Source of the DNA: Gammaproteobacteria bacterium
GTDB taxonomy: Bacteria; Pseudomonadota; Gammaproteobacteria; JAKEHO01
Assembly: GCA_027296625.1 (NCBI GenBank)
Contig: JAPUIX010000129.1
Coordinates: 1-33,070, forward strand
Reading direction: 5' to 3'
Length of the DNA: 33,070 nt
In this document: positions 24,675-33,023 of the stretch, piece by piece
Numbering within the stretch: the stretch's first letter is position 1
Layout of the letters: the number at the start of each line of letters is the position of its first letter
Position numbers and translations under genes: made by a program
The notes under the pieces: model-generated
What the model was told of the DNA's origin: nothing
Seen by the model: only the letters and a program-made list of their open reading frames with translations
Database searches by the model: none

Positions 24675-25715
24675 TTATGTTTCATTGAATAGATCGGGTG
24701 CCTGGGTGGGCGCTTGAGGGGGAGTCAGCCCAAAATGGAGCCACGCATTGCGTGTCGCTATGCGCCCGCGCGGTGTGCGCATGATGAAACCCTGTTGGAT
24801 GAGATACGGCTCCAGAACGTCTTCAATCGTATCACGTTCTTCCCCAATCGCTGCTGCGATGCTATCAATGCCCACAGGGCCGCCGTCGAATTTCTCAATA
24901 ATGGTTAGCAGCAACTTGCGATCCATTGTGTCAAAGCCGTATACATCAACCTTAAGCATATCGAGCGCCTTGCGCGCCACCTCTTCGGATATACTTCCGT
25001 CCGCACGTATGTCAGCGTAATCGCGGGCACGTCGAAGTAAGCGGTTTGCAATACGCGGCGTTCCTCGAGAACGTCCAGCGAGCTCCGCCGCACCCGATGG
25101 ATCGACTGCAACGCCAAGGATCTTGGCAGAACGTGTCACGATCTCACCAAGATCCCCCGTACCATAGAACTCTAGCCGCTGTACGATCCCAAACCGGTCT
25201 CGGAGTGGTGATGTCAATAACCCTGCCCGCGTTGTTGCACCTACAAGCGTGAACGCAGGGACGTCAAGCTTAATCGCCCGCGCTCCCGGTCCTTCACCAA
25301 TCATAATATCAAGCTGGTAATCTTCCATCGCCGGATATAACACTTCTTCAACCACTGCGCTTAAGCGATGCATCTCATCGATAAAAAGCACGTCGCGCGG
25401 TTCAAGATTGGTGAGCAGGGCTGCGAGATCACCGGGGCGCTCCAGCACAGGACCAGACGTTTGATGCAAGTTAACACCCATCTCATTAGCGATGATGTGT
25501 GCGAGCGTGGTCTTACCGAGCCCCGGTGGGCCAAAGATTAGTACATGATCGAGCGATTCAGCACGCTTGCAGGCGGCGCGGATGAAAATCTCCATCTGTT
25601 CGTGCACGGCAGGCTGTCCCACAAAATCCGCAAGCCGCTTCGGCCGAAGCGTCGTGTCTGCGGCTGCGTCTTCAGCAGTGCTGGTGGGCAATACGATAGG
25701 ATTCAGCTCGGCCAT
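24675..25715 (-). CDS. ruvB: Holliday junction branch migration DNA helicase RuvB
   Basis: RuvB is the hexameric AAA+ motor that drives branch migration with RuvA. The 346 residues include Walker [10 protein letters not shown] at 62-70, Walker [12 protein letters not shown], sensor 1 LVGATTRAG, the arginine-finger strip [12 protein letters not shown] and the C-terminal winged helix ending [18 protein letters not shown]. It is 127 bp downstream of ruvA; I see no gene or clear promoter in that gap. Confidence 0.98.
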   Translation of the reverse strand: MAELNPIVLPTSTAEDAAADTTLRPKRLADFVGQPAVHEQMEIFIRAACKRAESLDHVLIFGPPGLGKTTLAHIIANEMGVNLHQTSGPVLERPGDLAALLTNLEPRDVLFIDEMHRLSAVVEEVLYPAMEDYQLDIMIGEGPGARAIKLDVPAFTLVGATTRAGLLTSPLRDRFGIVQRLEFYGTGDLGEIVTRSAKILGVAVDPSGAAELAGRSRGTPRIANRLLRRARDYADIRADGSISEEVARKALDMLKVDVYGFDTMDRKLLLTIIEKFDGGPVGIDSIAAAIGEERDTIEDVLEPYLIQQGFIMRTPRGRIATRNAWLHFGLTPPQAPTQAPDLFNET

Positions 25716-25842
25716 CTGGATTAACTACGCAAGTTCCCCGCACGCATGCGACCGTGTGATGCTAATGAACACGATAAAACATGCGTCGTGTCTCACAGGC
25801 ATCTCACACAAGCACATTCTCGGTAGACCCTTCGCATTCCAG

Positions 25843-26451
25843 TTAATTCTGCACCGACGCTTTCAGCGCCTCACGAATGATCTCTTCGGTCGACAATCCG
25901 TCACGATTTACCGCTACCACATACCGGCTTGCCTCCTGGGGTTTATACCCAAGGGCTACCATCGCACTGACGGCATCTTCTGCGGCAGTCGTCGCCGGAG
26001 CTTCTCTGGTATCTTGTCTAGCTCCAGGCACAGATGAAGAACTCTGCCAGTCCGACAACCGATCACGCATTTCCACGATCAACCGTTCCGCTGTTTTTTT
26101 CCCCACACCAGGCAATCGCGTCAGGCGGACACTATCTCCTTCCTGCACACAGAGTGCGAAATCATTGGACTCAATACCAGACAATATAATGAGCGCCATT
26201 TTAGCGCCGACACCATTAACACGTAATAACGCACGGAAGAGGCGACGCTCATCCTCGGTTGCAAAGCCAAAAAGTAATTGTGCGTCTTTGCGCACGACGA
26301 GATGTGTAAACAAACTGACTTCATTGCCGAGTACAGGAAGCCCGTAGAATGTAGTCATTGGCGCTTCCAATTCGTAGCCGACGCCATGTACATCAAGAAG
26401 TAAGTACGGGGGGCGTTTTTCCAAGAGGACGCCCCGGATGCGCCCGATCAT
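25843..26451 (-). CDS. ruvA: Holliday junction DNA-binding protein RuvA
   Basis: RuvA binds four-way junctions and loads RuvB. The 202 residues contain the N-terminal OB fold (MIGRIRGVLLEKRPPYLLLD), two helix-hairpin-helix motifs (VNGVGAKMALIILSG and LPGVGKKTAERLIVEM), an acidic/serine-rich linker and the RuvB-contacting domain III (AVSAMVALGYKPQEASRYV). The ATG overlaps the ruvC stop by 4 bp. Confidence 0.97.
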   Translation of the reverse strand: MIGRIRGVLLEKRPPYLLLDVHGVGYELEAPMTTFYGLPVLGNEVSLFTHLVVRKDAQLLFGFATEDERRLFRALLRVNGVGAKMALIILSGIESNDFALCVQEGDSVRLTRLPGVGKKTAERLIVEMRDRLSDWQSSSSVPGARQDTREAPATTAAEDAVSAMVALGYKPQEASRYVVAVNRDGLSTEEIIREALKASVQN

Positions 26452-26966
26452 AGCAAGCGGCCGCCCCGCGAACCCCGAACACCCGCCATACGCAGGAGTC
26501 CCTGACGCCTATACCCGTGACCCAGTGCAATCGCCAAGGCGTCCGCTGCGTCTGCTTGAGGTGTTTCATTGAGGCACAGCAAGACCTTAATCATATGCTG
26601 CACCTGAACCTTGGCGGCGTTGCCCCTGCCAACAATGGCCTGCTTGATCTCGGTTGGGGTGTATTCATAGATGGGAAGCGACTGCGTAGCGCATGCGACA
26701 ATAGCCGCGCCGCGGGCCTGGCCGAGTTTCAAAGCGGAATCGGGATTACGATGCATGAACACCCGCTCCACTGAAACTTCATTGGGTTGAAAAGTGCCGG
26801 CAATGGCGTGAATCGCCTCGAAGATCGTGCGAAGTTTTGCTCCAAGTTCATCGTCCCGGATAGGGATGCTACCGTTTGCAACATGTGTAGCACGATTCCC
26901 CGCCATGTCGATGACACCGTATCCAGTAACCTGGGAACCCGGGTCGATTCCAAGAATTCGTGTCAC
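26448..26966 (-). CDS. ruvC: Crossover junction endodeoxyribonuclease RuvC
   Basis: RuvC resolves Holliday junctions by paired nicks. In the 172 residues the four catalytic acids are in place: Asp8 (ILGIDPGSQVTGYG), Glu67 (VERVF), Asp139 and Asp142 (DAADALAIALGH), each one position later than in E. coli. The start is a GTG at 26966. It lies 42 bp after yebC and overlaps ruvA. No LexA-type CTGT-N8-ACAG box was seen upstream, so SOS control is not supported by this sequence. Confidence 0.97.
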   Translation of the reverse strand: MTRILGIDPGSQVTGYGVIDMAGNRATHVANGSIPIRDDELGAKLRTIFEAIHAIAGTFQPNEVSVERVFMHRNPDSALKLGQARGAAIVACATQSLPIYEYTPTEIKQAIVGRGNAAKVQVQHMIKVLLCLNETPQADAADALAIALGHGYRRQGLLRMAGVRGSRGGRLL

Positions 26967-27008
26967 CTCATGCTGTCCCTTGAACCCCGGAAACGAGGCG
27001 CGTTAACA

Positions 27009-27755
27009 TCAACTCACTTGCGCTAGTACAGCGTCCGGGATTTCTGCATTGGAATAGACCTTTTGCACATCGTCAAGGTCTTCCAACATTTCCAACAAGC
27101 GTATCATTTTCTGGGCACCGTCGTGATCGAGCGTGGTCGTGGCTGGCGCTCGCATCGTCACCTCAGCGACCTGCGGCTCAATTCCTGCGCCGGCAATCGC
27201 GTCTTTGATTACACCAAACTTACCCGGGGCTGTAATCACATCATAGGTGCCGTCGCCATCAGCGATTATATCCTCCGCTCCAGCTTCTAACGCCACATCC
27301 ATAAGGCTTTCTTCATCGGTGTCGGCAGGATATGTCAACACCCCAACTTTATTGAACAGATAGGCAACCGAACCTTCTGCACCGAGGCTGCCACCGCATT
27401 TACTGAATGAATACCGCACATCCGCGACGGTTCGCTTACGATTGTCAGTCATACAGTCGATCATGACAGCGACGCCGCCCGGCCCGTAACCCTCGTAGCG
27501 GACTTCCTCCAGTGGCTCGCTGTCCCCTGCCCCCGAGCCCTTCTTGACTGCCCGATCAATAGTATCCTTCGGCATGTTATTCGACAACGCGTTGTCGATT
27601 GCCGCACGAAGTCGCGGATTAGCCGATTCATCACTGCCGCCGAGCCGCGCCGCGACAGTAATCTCTCGAATCAGCTTAGTAAACAGCTTAGCCCGCTTGG
27701 CGTCCTGCCGGCCCTTGCGATGCTGAATATTGGCCCACTTGCTATGCCCCGCCAT
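27009..27755 (-). CDS. yebC: YebC/PmpR-family protein
   Basis: YebC-family proteins were described as DNA-binding regulators and more recently as factors that help ribosomes through difficult peptide stretches. The 248 residues begin with the invariant MAGHSKWANIQHRKGRQDAK. IRLLEMLEDLDDVQKVYSN is near the C-terminus. The frame is open upstream to 27812, but the family start is at 27755. It leads the ruvCAB genes, the usual arrangement. Confidence 0.96.
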   Translation of the reverse strand: MAGHSKWANIQHRKGRQDAKRAKLFTKLIREITVAARLGGSDESANPRLRAAIDNALSNNMPKDTIDRAVKKGSGAGDSEPLEEVRYEGYGPGGVAVMIDCMTDNRKRTVADVRYSFSKCGGSLGAEGSVAYLFNKVGVLTYPADTDEESLMDVALEAGAEDIIADGDGTYDVITAPGKFGVIKDAIAGAGIEPQVAEVTMRAPATTTLDHDGAQKMIRLLEMLEDLDDVQKVYSNAEIPDAVLAQVS

Positions 27756-27835
27756 CAGTGAATCCGCGTCATTTGACACCTGAACAAAGTGTATCACCAG
27801 CCACCTTAGCACCCAAGGCAGCGTCCAGCCACATG

Positions 27836-28501
27836 TCAGTCGCGGTGTCGATCATGATCGAATTCACCATGGCGCAAGAAATGCAACGTTTGCTGCGCGC
27901 CCGACGGCGCAAACAACAGCCCAGTATGCGACACGGGCAGGGTAATGCGATCGCGCATGTTGGGTAGGATTGTTTCTTCGACCGCTATGGTGCCGTCGTT
28001 TGGAAACGGTAAGGCAGGGATGACACGACCAACGCCCATAGGCAGGGTACCTGCAATCACGCCTAGCTCGTAGTTACCGGACCACGCCGGCACGCTACCG
28101 CACAAACCTTGATCGACGCTTCGCCCCAGGAGCCAACGTCCAAGGGCATGTCGTGACAATCGCCCGGCGACATGACTGCCACGGTGCGGCGTACCCAAGG
28201 TCACGACGCGGCCGGGACGTTGCTCGGGAAAAATATGAAAAAGATGCCGCACCAACAATCCACCAAGGCTATGACATACAAAGAACAGCTTAGGCACATG
28301 GATGCGCTTAATGAACTCGGACAAGGTCACCGCATTTTCCTCGGGGCTTGCATTGACGCTCGGGTAGGTAAATTGTTCGGTAAGATAGCCTGCCGCCGCC
28401 AAGCGCCGTCTGAGCAGCGACATATCCAGCCCATTCATCCAGATCCCATGAATCAGAACGACGCCTTCCTTGGTAGCTTCCTCCCGATGGGAGTGATTCA
28501 C
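27836..28501 (-). CDS. Alpha/beta hydrolase, lipase/PGAP1-like, with altered nucleophile elbow
   Basis: A 221-residue alpha/beta hydrolase of unknown substrate. The oxyanion strip is VVLIHGIWMNG. The nucleophile elbow reads FFVCHSLGGLLVRH, so the first glycine of GxSxG is replaced by Cys76; Ser78 is the expected nucleophile. Asp in PNDGTIAV and His in SHTGLL can complete the triad. TLGTPHRGSHVA is typical of triacylglycerol lipase/PGAP1-like relatives. There is no signal peptide, so it is probably cytoplasmic. The GTG at 28501 lacks a visible ribosome binding site. It follows nadA by 57 bp and is probably the third gene of the nrtR-nadA transcript; a link to NAD metabolism is only positional. 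Confidence 0.82.
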   Translation of the reverse strand: MNHSHREEATKEGVVLIHGIWMNGLDMSLLRRRLAAAGYLTEQFTYPSVNASPEENAVTLSEFIKRIHVPKLFFVCHSLGGLLVRHLFHIFPEQRPGRVVTLGTPHRGSHVAGRLSRHALGRWLLGRSVDQGLCGSVPAWSGNYELGVIAGTLPMGVGRVIPALPFPNDGTIAVEETILPNMRDRITLPVSHTGLLFAPSGAQQTLHFLRHGEFDHDRHRD

Positions 28502-28558
28502 AAGACGGTGACTAACAGAGCATGGCGTGAATGGAAAACTGCCGCATCGAGACGCCCT

Positions 28559-29641
28559 TCACGCGTCGTTATTCCCTAAGATCACAGTGTCTCTAGTACT
28601 TGCGAAGTCAAGAAGACGTTGAATCGGGACGATAGCCTTTAATCGAGTCGCTTCATCGACGATGATTTCATTGGCTCCAGTCTCCAACACATGAGTCAGC
28701 TTCCTCAGCCCGTTCATCGCCATCCAAGGACAATGGGCACAGCTTTTACACGTCGCACTCTTTCCGCTTGTCGGTGCTTCAAGCAATAACTTTTCAGGAG
28801 CAGCCTCTTGCATCTTGTAGAAAATCCCCTTATCAGTGGCGACGATAAATTCGTCTGCATCCAAGCTTGTGACTGCATTAACCAGCGCCGTAGTCGAACC
28901 GACCACATCGGCTTGTGATACAACCGATGGCGGAGACTCTGGATGCACCAGAATTTTGGCATGGGGGTGTTCAGCGCGCATCGCCATCAGTTCCTTTCCC
29001 TTGAACTCTTCGTGCACGACACAAGCGCCCTGCCAAAGCAACATATCCGCACCGGTTTCCCTCTGGACATATTGGCCCAGGTACTTATCCGGTGCCCACA
29101 AGATCTTTTCACCGCGATCGGCAAGGAATCGAATGATCTCGGCCGCAATGCCTGAGGTCACGACCCAATCTGCGCGGGCTTTGACAGCGGCGCTGGTGTT
29201 AGCATAGACAACAACGGTACGATCCGAGTTGGCATCGCAAAACTCGCTAAACTCGTCCGCCGGACAACCAAGATCAAGCGAGCACGTTGCCTCCAGATCC
29301 GGCATGAGGATGTGTTTTCCTGGACTCAAGATCTTGGCCGTCTCACCCATGAATCTGACGCCCGCGACCACGACGGTAGAGGCGTCGGTTTCATAACCAA
29401 AACGTGCCATATCGAGGGAATCGGAAACATGACCGCCCGTTTGCTCGGCCAACATCTGGACATCAGGGTCGGTGTAATAGTGGGCAACCAGGACAGCGTC
29501 CTGTGCCTTGAGAAGGGACTTAATCCGGGCGACTAAATCGGCGCGGTCGACGCTGCTAAGCATTTCAGATTGGGTCTCAGGAACCGCGGACGGCGGAATA
29601 CGCCTGTCAAATACTGCAGGTAACGCGTTCGCAATGTTCAT
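28559..29641 (-). CDS. nadA: Quinolinate synthase
   Basis: NadA condenses iminoaspartate and dihydroxyacetone phosphate to quinolinate, the first committed product of de novo NAD synthesis. The 360 residues contain the three cluster cysteines expected of the family: Cys120 ([15 protein letters not shown]), Cys207 ([11 protein letters not shown]) and Cys304 ([14 protein letters not shown]). [12 protein letters not shown] near residue 52 binds substrate. The ATG at 29641 has AGAGGTG about five bases upstream. It lies 31 bp downstream of nrtR, so regulation by that protein is likely. NadB and NadC are not in the window. Confidence 0.97.
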   Translation of the reverse strand: MNIANALPAVFDRRIPPSAVPETQSEMLSSVDRADLVARIKSLLKAQDAVLVAHYYTDPDVQMLAEQTGGHVSDSLDMARFGYETDASTVVVAGVRFMGETAKILSPGKHILMPDLEATCSLDLGCPADEFSEFCDANSDRTVVVYANTSAAVKARADWVVTSGIAAEIIRFLADRGEKILWAPDKYLGQYVQRETGADMLLWQGACVVHEEFKGKELMAMRAEHPHAKILVHPESPPSVVSQADVVGSTTALVNAVTSLDADEFIVATDKGIFYKMQEAAPEKLLLEAPTSGKSATCKSCAHCPWMAMNGLRKLTHVLETGANEIIVDEATRLKAIVPIQRLLDFASTRDTVILGNNDA

Positions 29642-29672
29642 ACTTCACCTCTCCACGGCAGTCGCCCTTGGG

Positions 29673-30341
29673 TCACTTAATAAACTCCACCGTCCCAGGT
29701 GATGTAACGCTATACAGTCGCGCTGGCCGATGATTTCCATACCGCGCGACCTCACCAGTGTCTTCAATGCACGAATAAGCCATAACGCGCTTTCTAAAAT
29801 TACGCTTATCAAGTGCCTCGCCCAAAACGATTTCGTAGACCTTCTGCAATGCACTCAAGGTAAATTGGTCCGGCATGAACTGGAGCGCAATGGTGGAGTA
29901 GTCTAACTTGGATGCGAGACGCTTGTGGGCCATGGCGATCATCTCGTCATGATCAAATGCAAGGGGGGGCAATGCATCCAGAGGGAACCAAGCCAGCGCC
30001 TGGGCGTCACTTGCTGCGCGAAGCTGTAACCGGTCGGATGGAACCAGGGCGTAGTAAGCGACAGAAATGACACGCTCACGCGGGTCACGCCTGGGCGCAC
30101 CGAAGGTGTAGAGCTGCTCCAAATAGACGCCCGTCACGCCAGTCTCCTCCCTGAGTTCCCGCATGGCCGAGGCCTCAAGATCTTCGTCAATGTCCACGAA
30201 GCCCCCTGGAAGGGCCCAACTGCCCCGGTAGGGCTCAGCTGCCCGCCTGATCAAAAGGACTTCAAGTTGCGCATCACGAATCGTGAAGATGACGACATCG
30301 GTGGTTAGGGCAGGGTGCGGGTGTTCGTAGCAGTATGCCAT
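29673..30341 (-). CDS. nrtR: NrtR-type Nudix transcriptional regulator of NAD metabolism
   Basis: NrtR proteins join a Nudix domain, which senses ADP-ribose-type compounds, to a C-terminal winged helix and repress NAD biosynthesis genes. With the ATG at 30341 the protein has 222 residues. The Nudix box is complete (GFVDIDEDLEASAMREL followed by REETGV, about 47-69), so hydrolase activity cannot be excluded. The C-terminal half has FTLSALQKVYEIVLGEALDK and RNFRKRVM, typical of the NrtR winged helix. The frame is open to an ATG at 30374, but the inferred promoter puts the transcription start near 30368, downstream of that codon. The neighbour nadA supports the role strongly. Confidence 0.9.
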   Translation of the reverse strand: MAYCYEHPHPALTTDVVIFTIRDAQLEVLLIRRAAEPYRGSWALPGGFVDIDEDLEASAMRELREETGVTGVYLEQLYTFGAPRRDPRERVISVAYYALVPSDRLQLRAASDAQALAWFPLDALPPLAFDHDEMIAMAHKRLASKLDYSTIALQFMPDQFTLSALQKVYEIVLGEALDKRNFRKRVMAYSCIEDTGEVARYGNHRPARLYSVTSPGTVEFIK

Positions 30342-30357
30342 CGTTGACGCATAGTTA

Positions 30358-30372
30358 GTGTAAGAATTACAC
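30358..30372. promoter_or_regulatory. Operator-like palindrome 1 at the nrtR transcription start
   Basis: GTGTAA and TTACAC flank a GAA spacer, a perfect 6-3-6 palindrome centred at 30365 over the predicted start of transcription. It shares the AGTGTAA half-site with palindrome 2, whose centre is 24 bp away. Binding by NrtR is inferred from position. Confidence 0.6.
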
Positions 30373-30374
30373 AT

Positions 30375-30404
30375 ACTATAAGTGTAATAGATACACTATG
30401 TCAA
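30375..30404 (-). promoter_or_regulatory. Candidate sigma-70 promoter of nrtR-nadA
   Basis: On the minus strand a perfect TTGACA (30404-30399) is followed after 18 bp by TATAGT (30380-30375). The predicted transcription start is about 30368, giving a leader of about 27 nt to the ATG at 30341. Confidence 0.65.
30381..30397. promoter_or_regulatory. Operator-like palindrome 2 in the nrtR promoter spacer
   Basis: AGTGTA and TACACT flank ATAGA, and the whole 17-bp element lies between the -35 and -10 hexamers, an ideal place for a repressor. The half-sites match those of palindrome 1. Confidence 0.6.
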
Positions 30405-30419
30405 GCCGCCTGGGGCGGC
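30405..30419 (-). terminator. GC-rich hairpin downstream of aspS
   Basis: GCCGCC and GGCGGC form a perfect 6-bp stem with a 3-base loop, 55 bp after the aspS stop and directly against the nrtR -35. Only two T residues follow, so it is a weak terminator candidate at best. Confidence 0.35.
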
Positions 30420-30474
30420 AGTCCAACTAGTTGACTTCAGTGGCCGATAAACGGCTGAGGGATCGATTGAATCA

Positions 30475-32253
30475 CTAATCTTCGCGCGGTGCTCTGCGCA
30501 GTCGGATCCCAAGTTCCCTGAGCTGTGCCTCAGAGGCTGGGATCGGTGCCGAGGTCAAGAGGCAACTCGCCGTTTGGGTCTTGGGAAAGGCGATGACGTC
30601 GCGGATGGAAGCCGCACCCGCCATCAGCATAACCAGTCGGTCCAGGCCAAAGGCGATGCCGCCGTGGGGTGGAGCGCCATACTTCAGTGCCTCCAACAAA
30701 AACCCGAACTTCTCCTGGGCCGCCTCCGCGTCCATTCCGAGCAGACGGAATACGGTCATTTGCATCGCACGATCGTGAATACGGATAGATCCGCCTCCCA
30801 GTTCCGTGCCATTTAATACCATGTCGTAGGCCCGGGATAGGCAGCCGCCCGGGTCCGTCTCCAGCTCCTCGGGTGATGTGGCTCGGGGCGCGGTGAATGG
30901 ATGGTGTAGGGGCTCCCAGCGATCCCCTTCTCCTGCTCTTTCAAACATTGGAAAATCCACGATCCAGGCGGGTGCCCAACCCACTTTCACGAGTTCTTGA
31001 TCCTCACCAAGCGTGTGGCGCAACGCCCCCAGGGATTCGTTCACAATCCGCGTGCGGTCAGCACCGAAGAACACCAGATCACCGCTCACGGCACCGGTGC
31101 GGGCCAACAATGCCTCGATGGCCTCATCCGGTAAGAACTTGAGGATCGGTGATTGCAGGCCATCGCGGCCAGCACTTGGGTCATTCACCTTAATATAGGC
31201 AAGGCCCTTCGCGCCATGGGCGCCGACAAACGCTGTGTACTCGTCAATCTGCTTTCGGCTCATCCCAGCGCCGCCCGGTAAGCGAAGTGCCGCGACCCGG
31301 CCATCGGCCATCTCGGCTGCCTCTCGGAAGACCTTAAACTCAACCGACCGCATCAGATCGCCCACTTCCACCAGTTCGAGCGGGTTGCGTAGATCAGGAG
31401 AATCGGTACCAAAACGCCGGAGTGCATCCGCATAGGCAATACGCGGGAACGGCGAGGGCAATTCGACGTCGAGCACCTGCTGATACAGATCTCGGATCAT
31501 CGCCTCCACGATATCCATAATGGCGGCCTCCTCCATAAAGGAGGTCTCCATGTCCAATTGTGTAAATTCTGGCTGGCGATCAGCGCGCAGGTCTTCGTCA
31601 CGGAAGCAGCGCACAATCTGATAGTAGCGATCCATGCCCGCCACCATGAGCAGTTGCTTGAAGAGCTGTGGCGACTGGGGCAGGGCGAAGAACGTGCCGG
31701 TGTGGGTGCGGCTTGGAACCAGATAATCGCGGGCACCCTCTGGCGTTGCCCGCGTCAGCATCGGTGTTTCGATCTCGAGAAAGCCCTGCTCATCTAAGAA
31801 CCGTCGGAGCGTGCGAGTGACCTCTGCACGCAGACGCATATTCGAAAGCATGTCTGGGCGCCGCAGGTCAATATATCGATACCGAAGTCGGGTTTCTTCG
31901 TGAAGGTTTTCTTCCTCGATTGGGAACGGCGGCGTTTCAGCAACGTTCAGTATCTCAATAGTGTGCGCAAGGACCTCCACTTCGCCGGTCGGTAGCGCCA
32001 GGTTTTCCATCCCTTCCGGACGGCGTCGCACACGGCCTACGACGCGCAGCACATATTCGCTGCGAACCTGCTCTGCGACGGCAAACGGTTCCGGTGTATC
32101 GGGATTGAAGACGACCTGGACGAGGCCTTCGCGGTCACGAAGATCGATAAAAATGACGCCGCCATGGTCCCGCCTGCGGTGAGCCCAACCGCAAAGCTCG
32201 ACTTCCTCGTCCAGCAAGCTTGCGTTGAGTTCTCCGGAATAATGGCTACGCAT
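30475..32253 (-). CDS. aspS: Aspartyl-tRNA synthetase, probably non-discriminating
   Basis: AspS charges tRNA with aspartate. The 592 residues show the N-terminal anticodon-binding OB fold, class II motif 2 ([18 protein letters not shown]), the bacterial GAD insertion and motif 3 ([14 protein letters not shown]). In the OB fold the strip [11 protein letters not shown] has His30, and RVRRRPEG has Gly81. These align with His31 and Gly82 of Pseudomonas aeruginosa AspRS, residues reported to allow charging of tRNA-Asn. E. coli has Leu in place of the histidine. A non-discriminating enzyme working with GatCAB is therefore likely; GatCAB is not in the window. The gene lies 111 bp downstream of fmdB. 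Confidence 0.97.
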   Translation of the reverse strand: MRSHYSGELNASLLDEEVELCGWAHRRRDHGGVIFIDLRDREGLVQVVFNPDTPEPFAVAEQVRSEYVLRVVGRVRRRPEGMENLALPTGEVEVLAHTIEILNVAETPPFPIEEENLHEETRLRYRYIDLRRPDMLSNMRLRAEVTRTLRRFLDEQGFLEIETPMLTRATPEGARDYLVPSRTHTGTFFALPQSPQLFKQLLMVAGMDRYYQIVRCFRDEDLRADRQPEFTQLDMETSFMEEAAIMDIVEAMIRDLYQQVLDVELPSPFPRIAYADALRRFGTDSPDLRNPLELVEVGDLMRSVEFKVFREAAEMADGRVAALRLPGGAGMSRKQIDEYTAFVGAHGAKGLAYIKVNDPSAGRDGLQSPILKFLPDEAIEALLARTGAVSGDLVFFGADRTRIVNESLGALRHTLGEDQELVKVGWAPAWIVDFPMFERAGEGDRWEPLHHPFTAPRATSPEELETDPGGCLSRAYDMVLNGTELGGGSIRIHDRAMQMTVFRLLGMDAEAAQEKFGFLLEALKYGAPPHGGIAFGLDRLVMLMAGAASIRDVIAFPKTQTASCLLTSAPIPASEAQLRELGIRLRRAPRED

Positions 32254-32364
32254 TTAAGATCGACCCCAAACGACGGAACAAAGGGCGGGATATTACGTGC
32301 CTGCTCCAGTCCGCGCAACACCACCGGAGGAGAATTAAACCAAGTCCGTGTTTGCTCGATAAGA

Positions 32365-32688
32365 CTAGTCAGAACCACCGGATTCCGTTTTGGACTTTGT
32401 GTCCGATGCCGCCTCAGACTTTTCCCCCTCTGATTTTGCTGCACGCGTTCCAGACGAGTCTGATTTCTCGGCAACATCCTTTTTATTTCCGGCCTTCTTC
32501 TTGTCATTATTCCTAAAATCGGTGGCGTACCATCCTGTCCCTTTCAAGCGGAAAGCAGCCGCCGAGATCAGTTTACGCAGGCTCGCGTGATCACACTCTG
32601 GACATTGCTTCAACGGCGCGTCACTGAAATTTTGAATCGCCTCAAGGCGATGTCCGCACTCCGTACACTGATATTCATAGATCGGCAT
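32365..32688 (-). CDS. FmdB-family zinc-ribbon protein
   Basis: A 107-residue protein with the FmdB-type zinc ribbon: MPIYEYQCTECGHRLEAIQ with Cys8 and Cys11, then KQCPECDHASLRKLIS with the second Cys pair. The tail (about 50-107) is a low-complexity, charged Lys/Ser/Glu/Asp region. The molecular role of this family is unsettled; the name comes from a presumed regulator of formamidase. It commonly precedes aspS in gammaproteobacteria. The DUF502 membrane-protein gene often found between the two is absent here. Its promoter has a palindrome in the spacer. Confidence 0.93.
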   Translation of the reverse strand: MPIYEYQCTECGHRLEAIQNFSDAPLKQCPECDHASLRKLISAAAFRLKGTGWYATDFRNNDKKKAGNKKDVAEKSDSSGTRAAKSEGEKSEAASDTKSKTESGGSD

Positions 32689-32718
32689 ATCTGGATCCTT
32701 AGTATCGCACTACGCGAA

Positions 32719-32747
32719 AAAATAAGGGCGAATTTCGCCAAAATCAA
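32719..32747 (-). promoter_or_regulatory. Candidate sigma-70 promoter of fmdB-aspS
   Basis: On the minus strand TTGATT (32747-32742) and TATTTT (32724-32719) are 17 bp apart, about 31 bp before the fmdB ATG. The spacer contains the palindrome at 32727-32739. Confidence 0.55.
32727..32739. promoter_or_regulatory. Operator-like palindrome inside the fmdB promoter spacer
   Basis: GGCGAA and TTCGCC form a perfect 13-bp palindrome around one T, fully between the -35 and -10. The binding protein is unknown; the sequence does not look like a LexA, Fur or NrtR-type site. Confidence 0.5.
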
Positions 32748-32822
32748 GGGGTGGGCGGATGCTATGCTTTACGAGTCGTCCGCGATCCGGGGTCAACCGG
32801 CGCTTTGAATGTTAAAATGAGC

Positions 32823-32850
32823 TTGCCAGCGCGTCCATATTCGGTATCAT
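32823..32850 (+). promoter_or_regulatory. Candidate promoter of tRNA-Lys
   Basis: TTGCCA (32823-32828) and TATCAT (32845-32850) are separated by 16 bp, about 20 bp before the mature tRNA 5' end. Each hexamer is one base off consensus. Confidence 0.5.
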
Positions 32851-32869
32851 CGCCGACCTTGCGTAACCT

Positions 32870-32945
32870 GGGCCGTTAGCTCAGTTGGTAGAGCACCGGA
32901 CTTTTAATCCGTTGGTCGAAGGTTCGATTCCTTCACGGCCCACCA
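32870..32945 (+). tRNA. tRNA-Lys (anticodon UUU)
   Basis: The 76-base cloverleaf has acceptor arms GGGCCGT and ACGGCCC, a D arm with TCAGTTGGTAGA, anticodon loop CTTTTAA with anticodon TTT at 32903-32905, T arm GGTTCGATTCC and an encoded CCA end. No terminator is seen directly after it. Confidence 0.97.
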
Positions 32946-33001
32946 ATAAATCAAGAGGTTACATTGTAATATGCGCCGCTATGATGCGGATTAGTGATTG
33001 C

Positions 33002-33023
33002 AGGTATCAGTTAAGGTATCAGT
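33002..33023 (+). repeat. Tandem direct repeat AGGTATCAGT x2 downstream of tRNA-Lys
   Basis: The ten-base unit occurs at 33002-33011 and 33014-33023, in register every 12 bp. The surrounding 125 bp to the window edge is AT-rich, with no gene recognised. Such short repeats beside a tRNA can be integrase arm sites of an integrated element, but no integrase is visible. Confidence 0.5.

Noticed and set aside
25567-26037. 156-codon plus-strand open frame over the ruvB-ruvA gap
   Set aside because: Mostly antisense to ruvB and ruvA, with no motifs; the 127-bp gap itself shows nothing convincing.
26967-27008. LexA box upstream of ruvC
   Set aside because: A CTGT occurs near 26971 but no ACAG at the required spacing.
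32037-32507. 156-codon minus-strand open frame spanning the aspS-fmdB junction
   Set aside because: Both aspS and fmdB are intact in other frames across this span; the translation has no family features. I checked it as a possible replacement for DUF502, but it shows no membrane segments.
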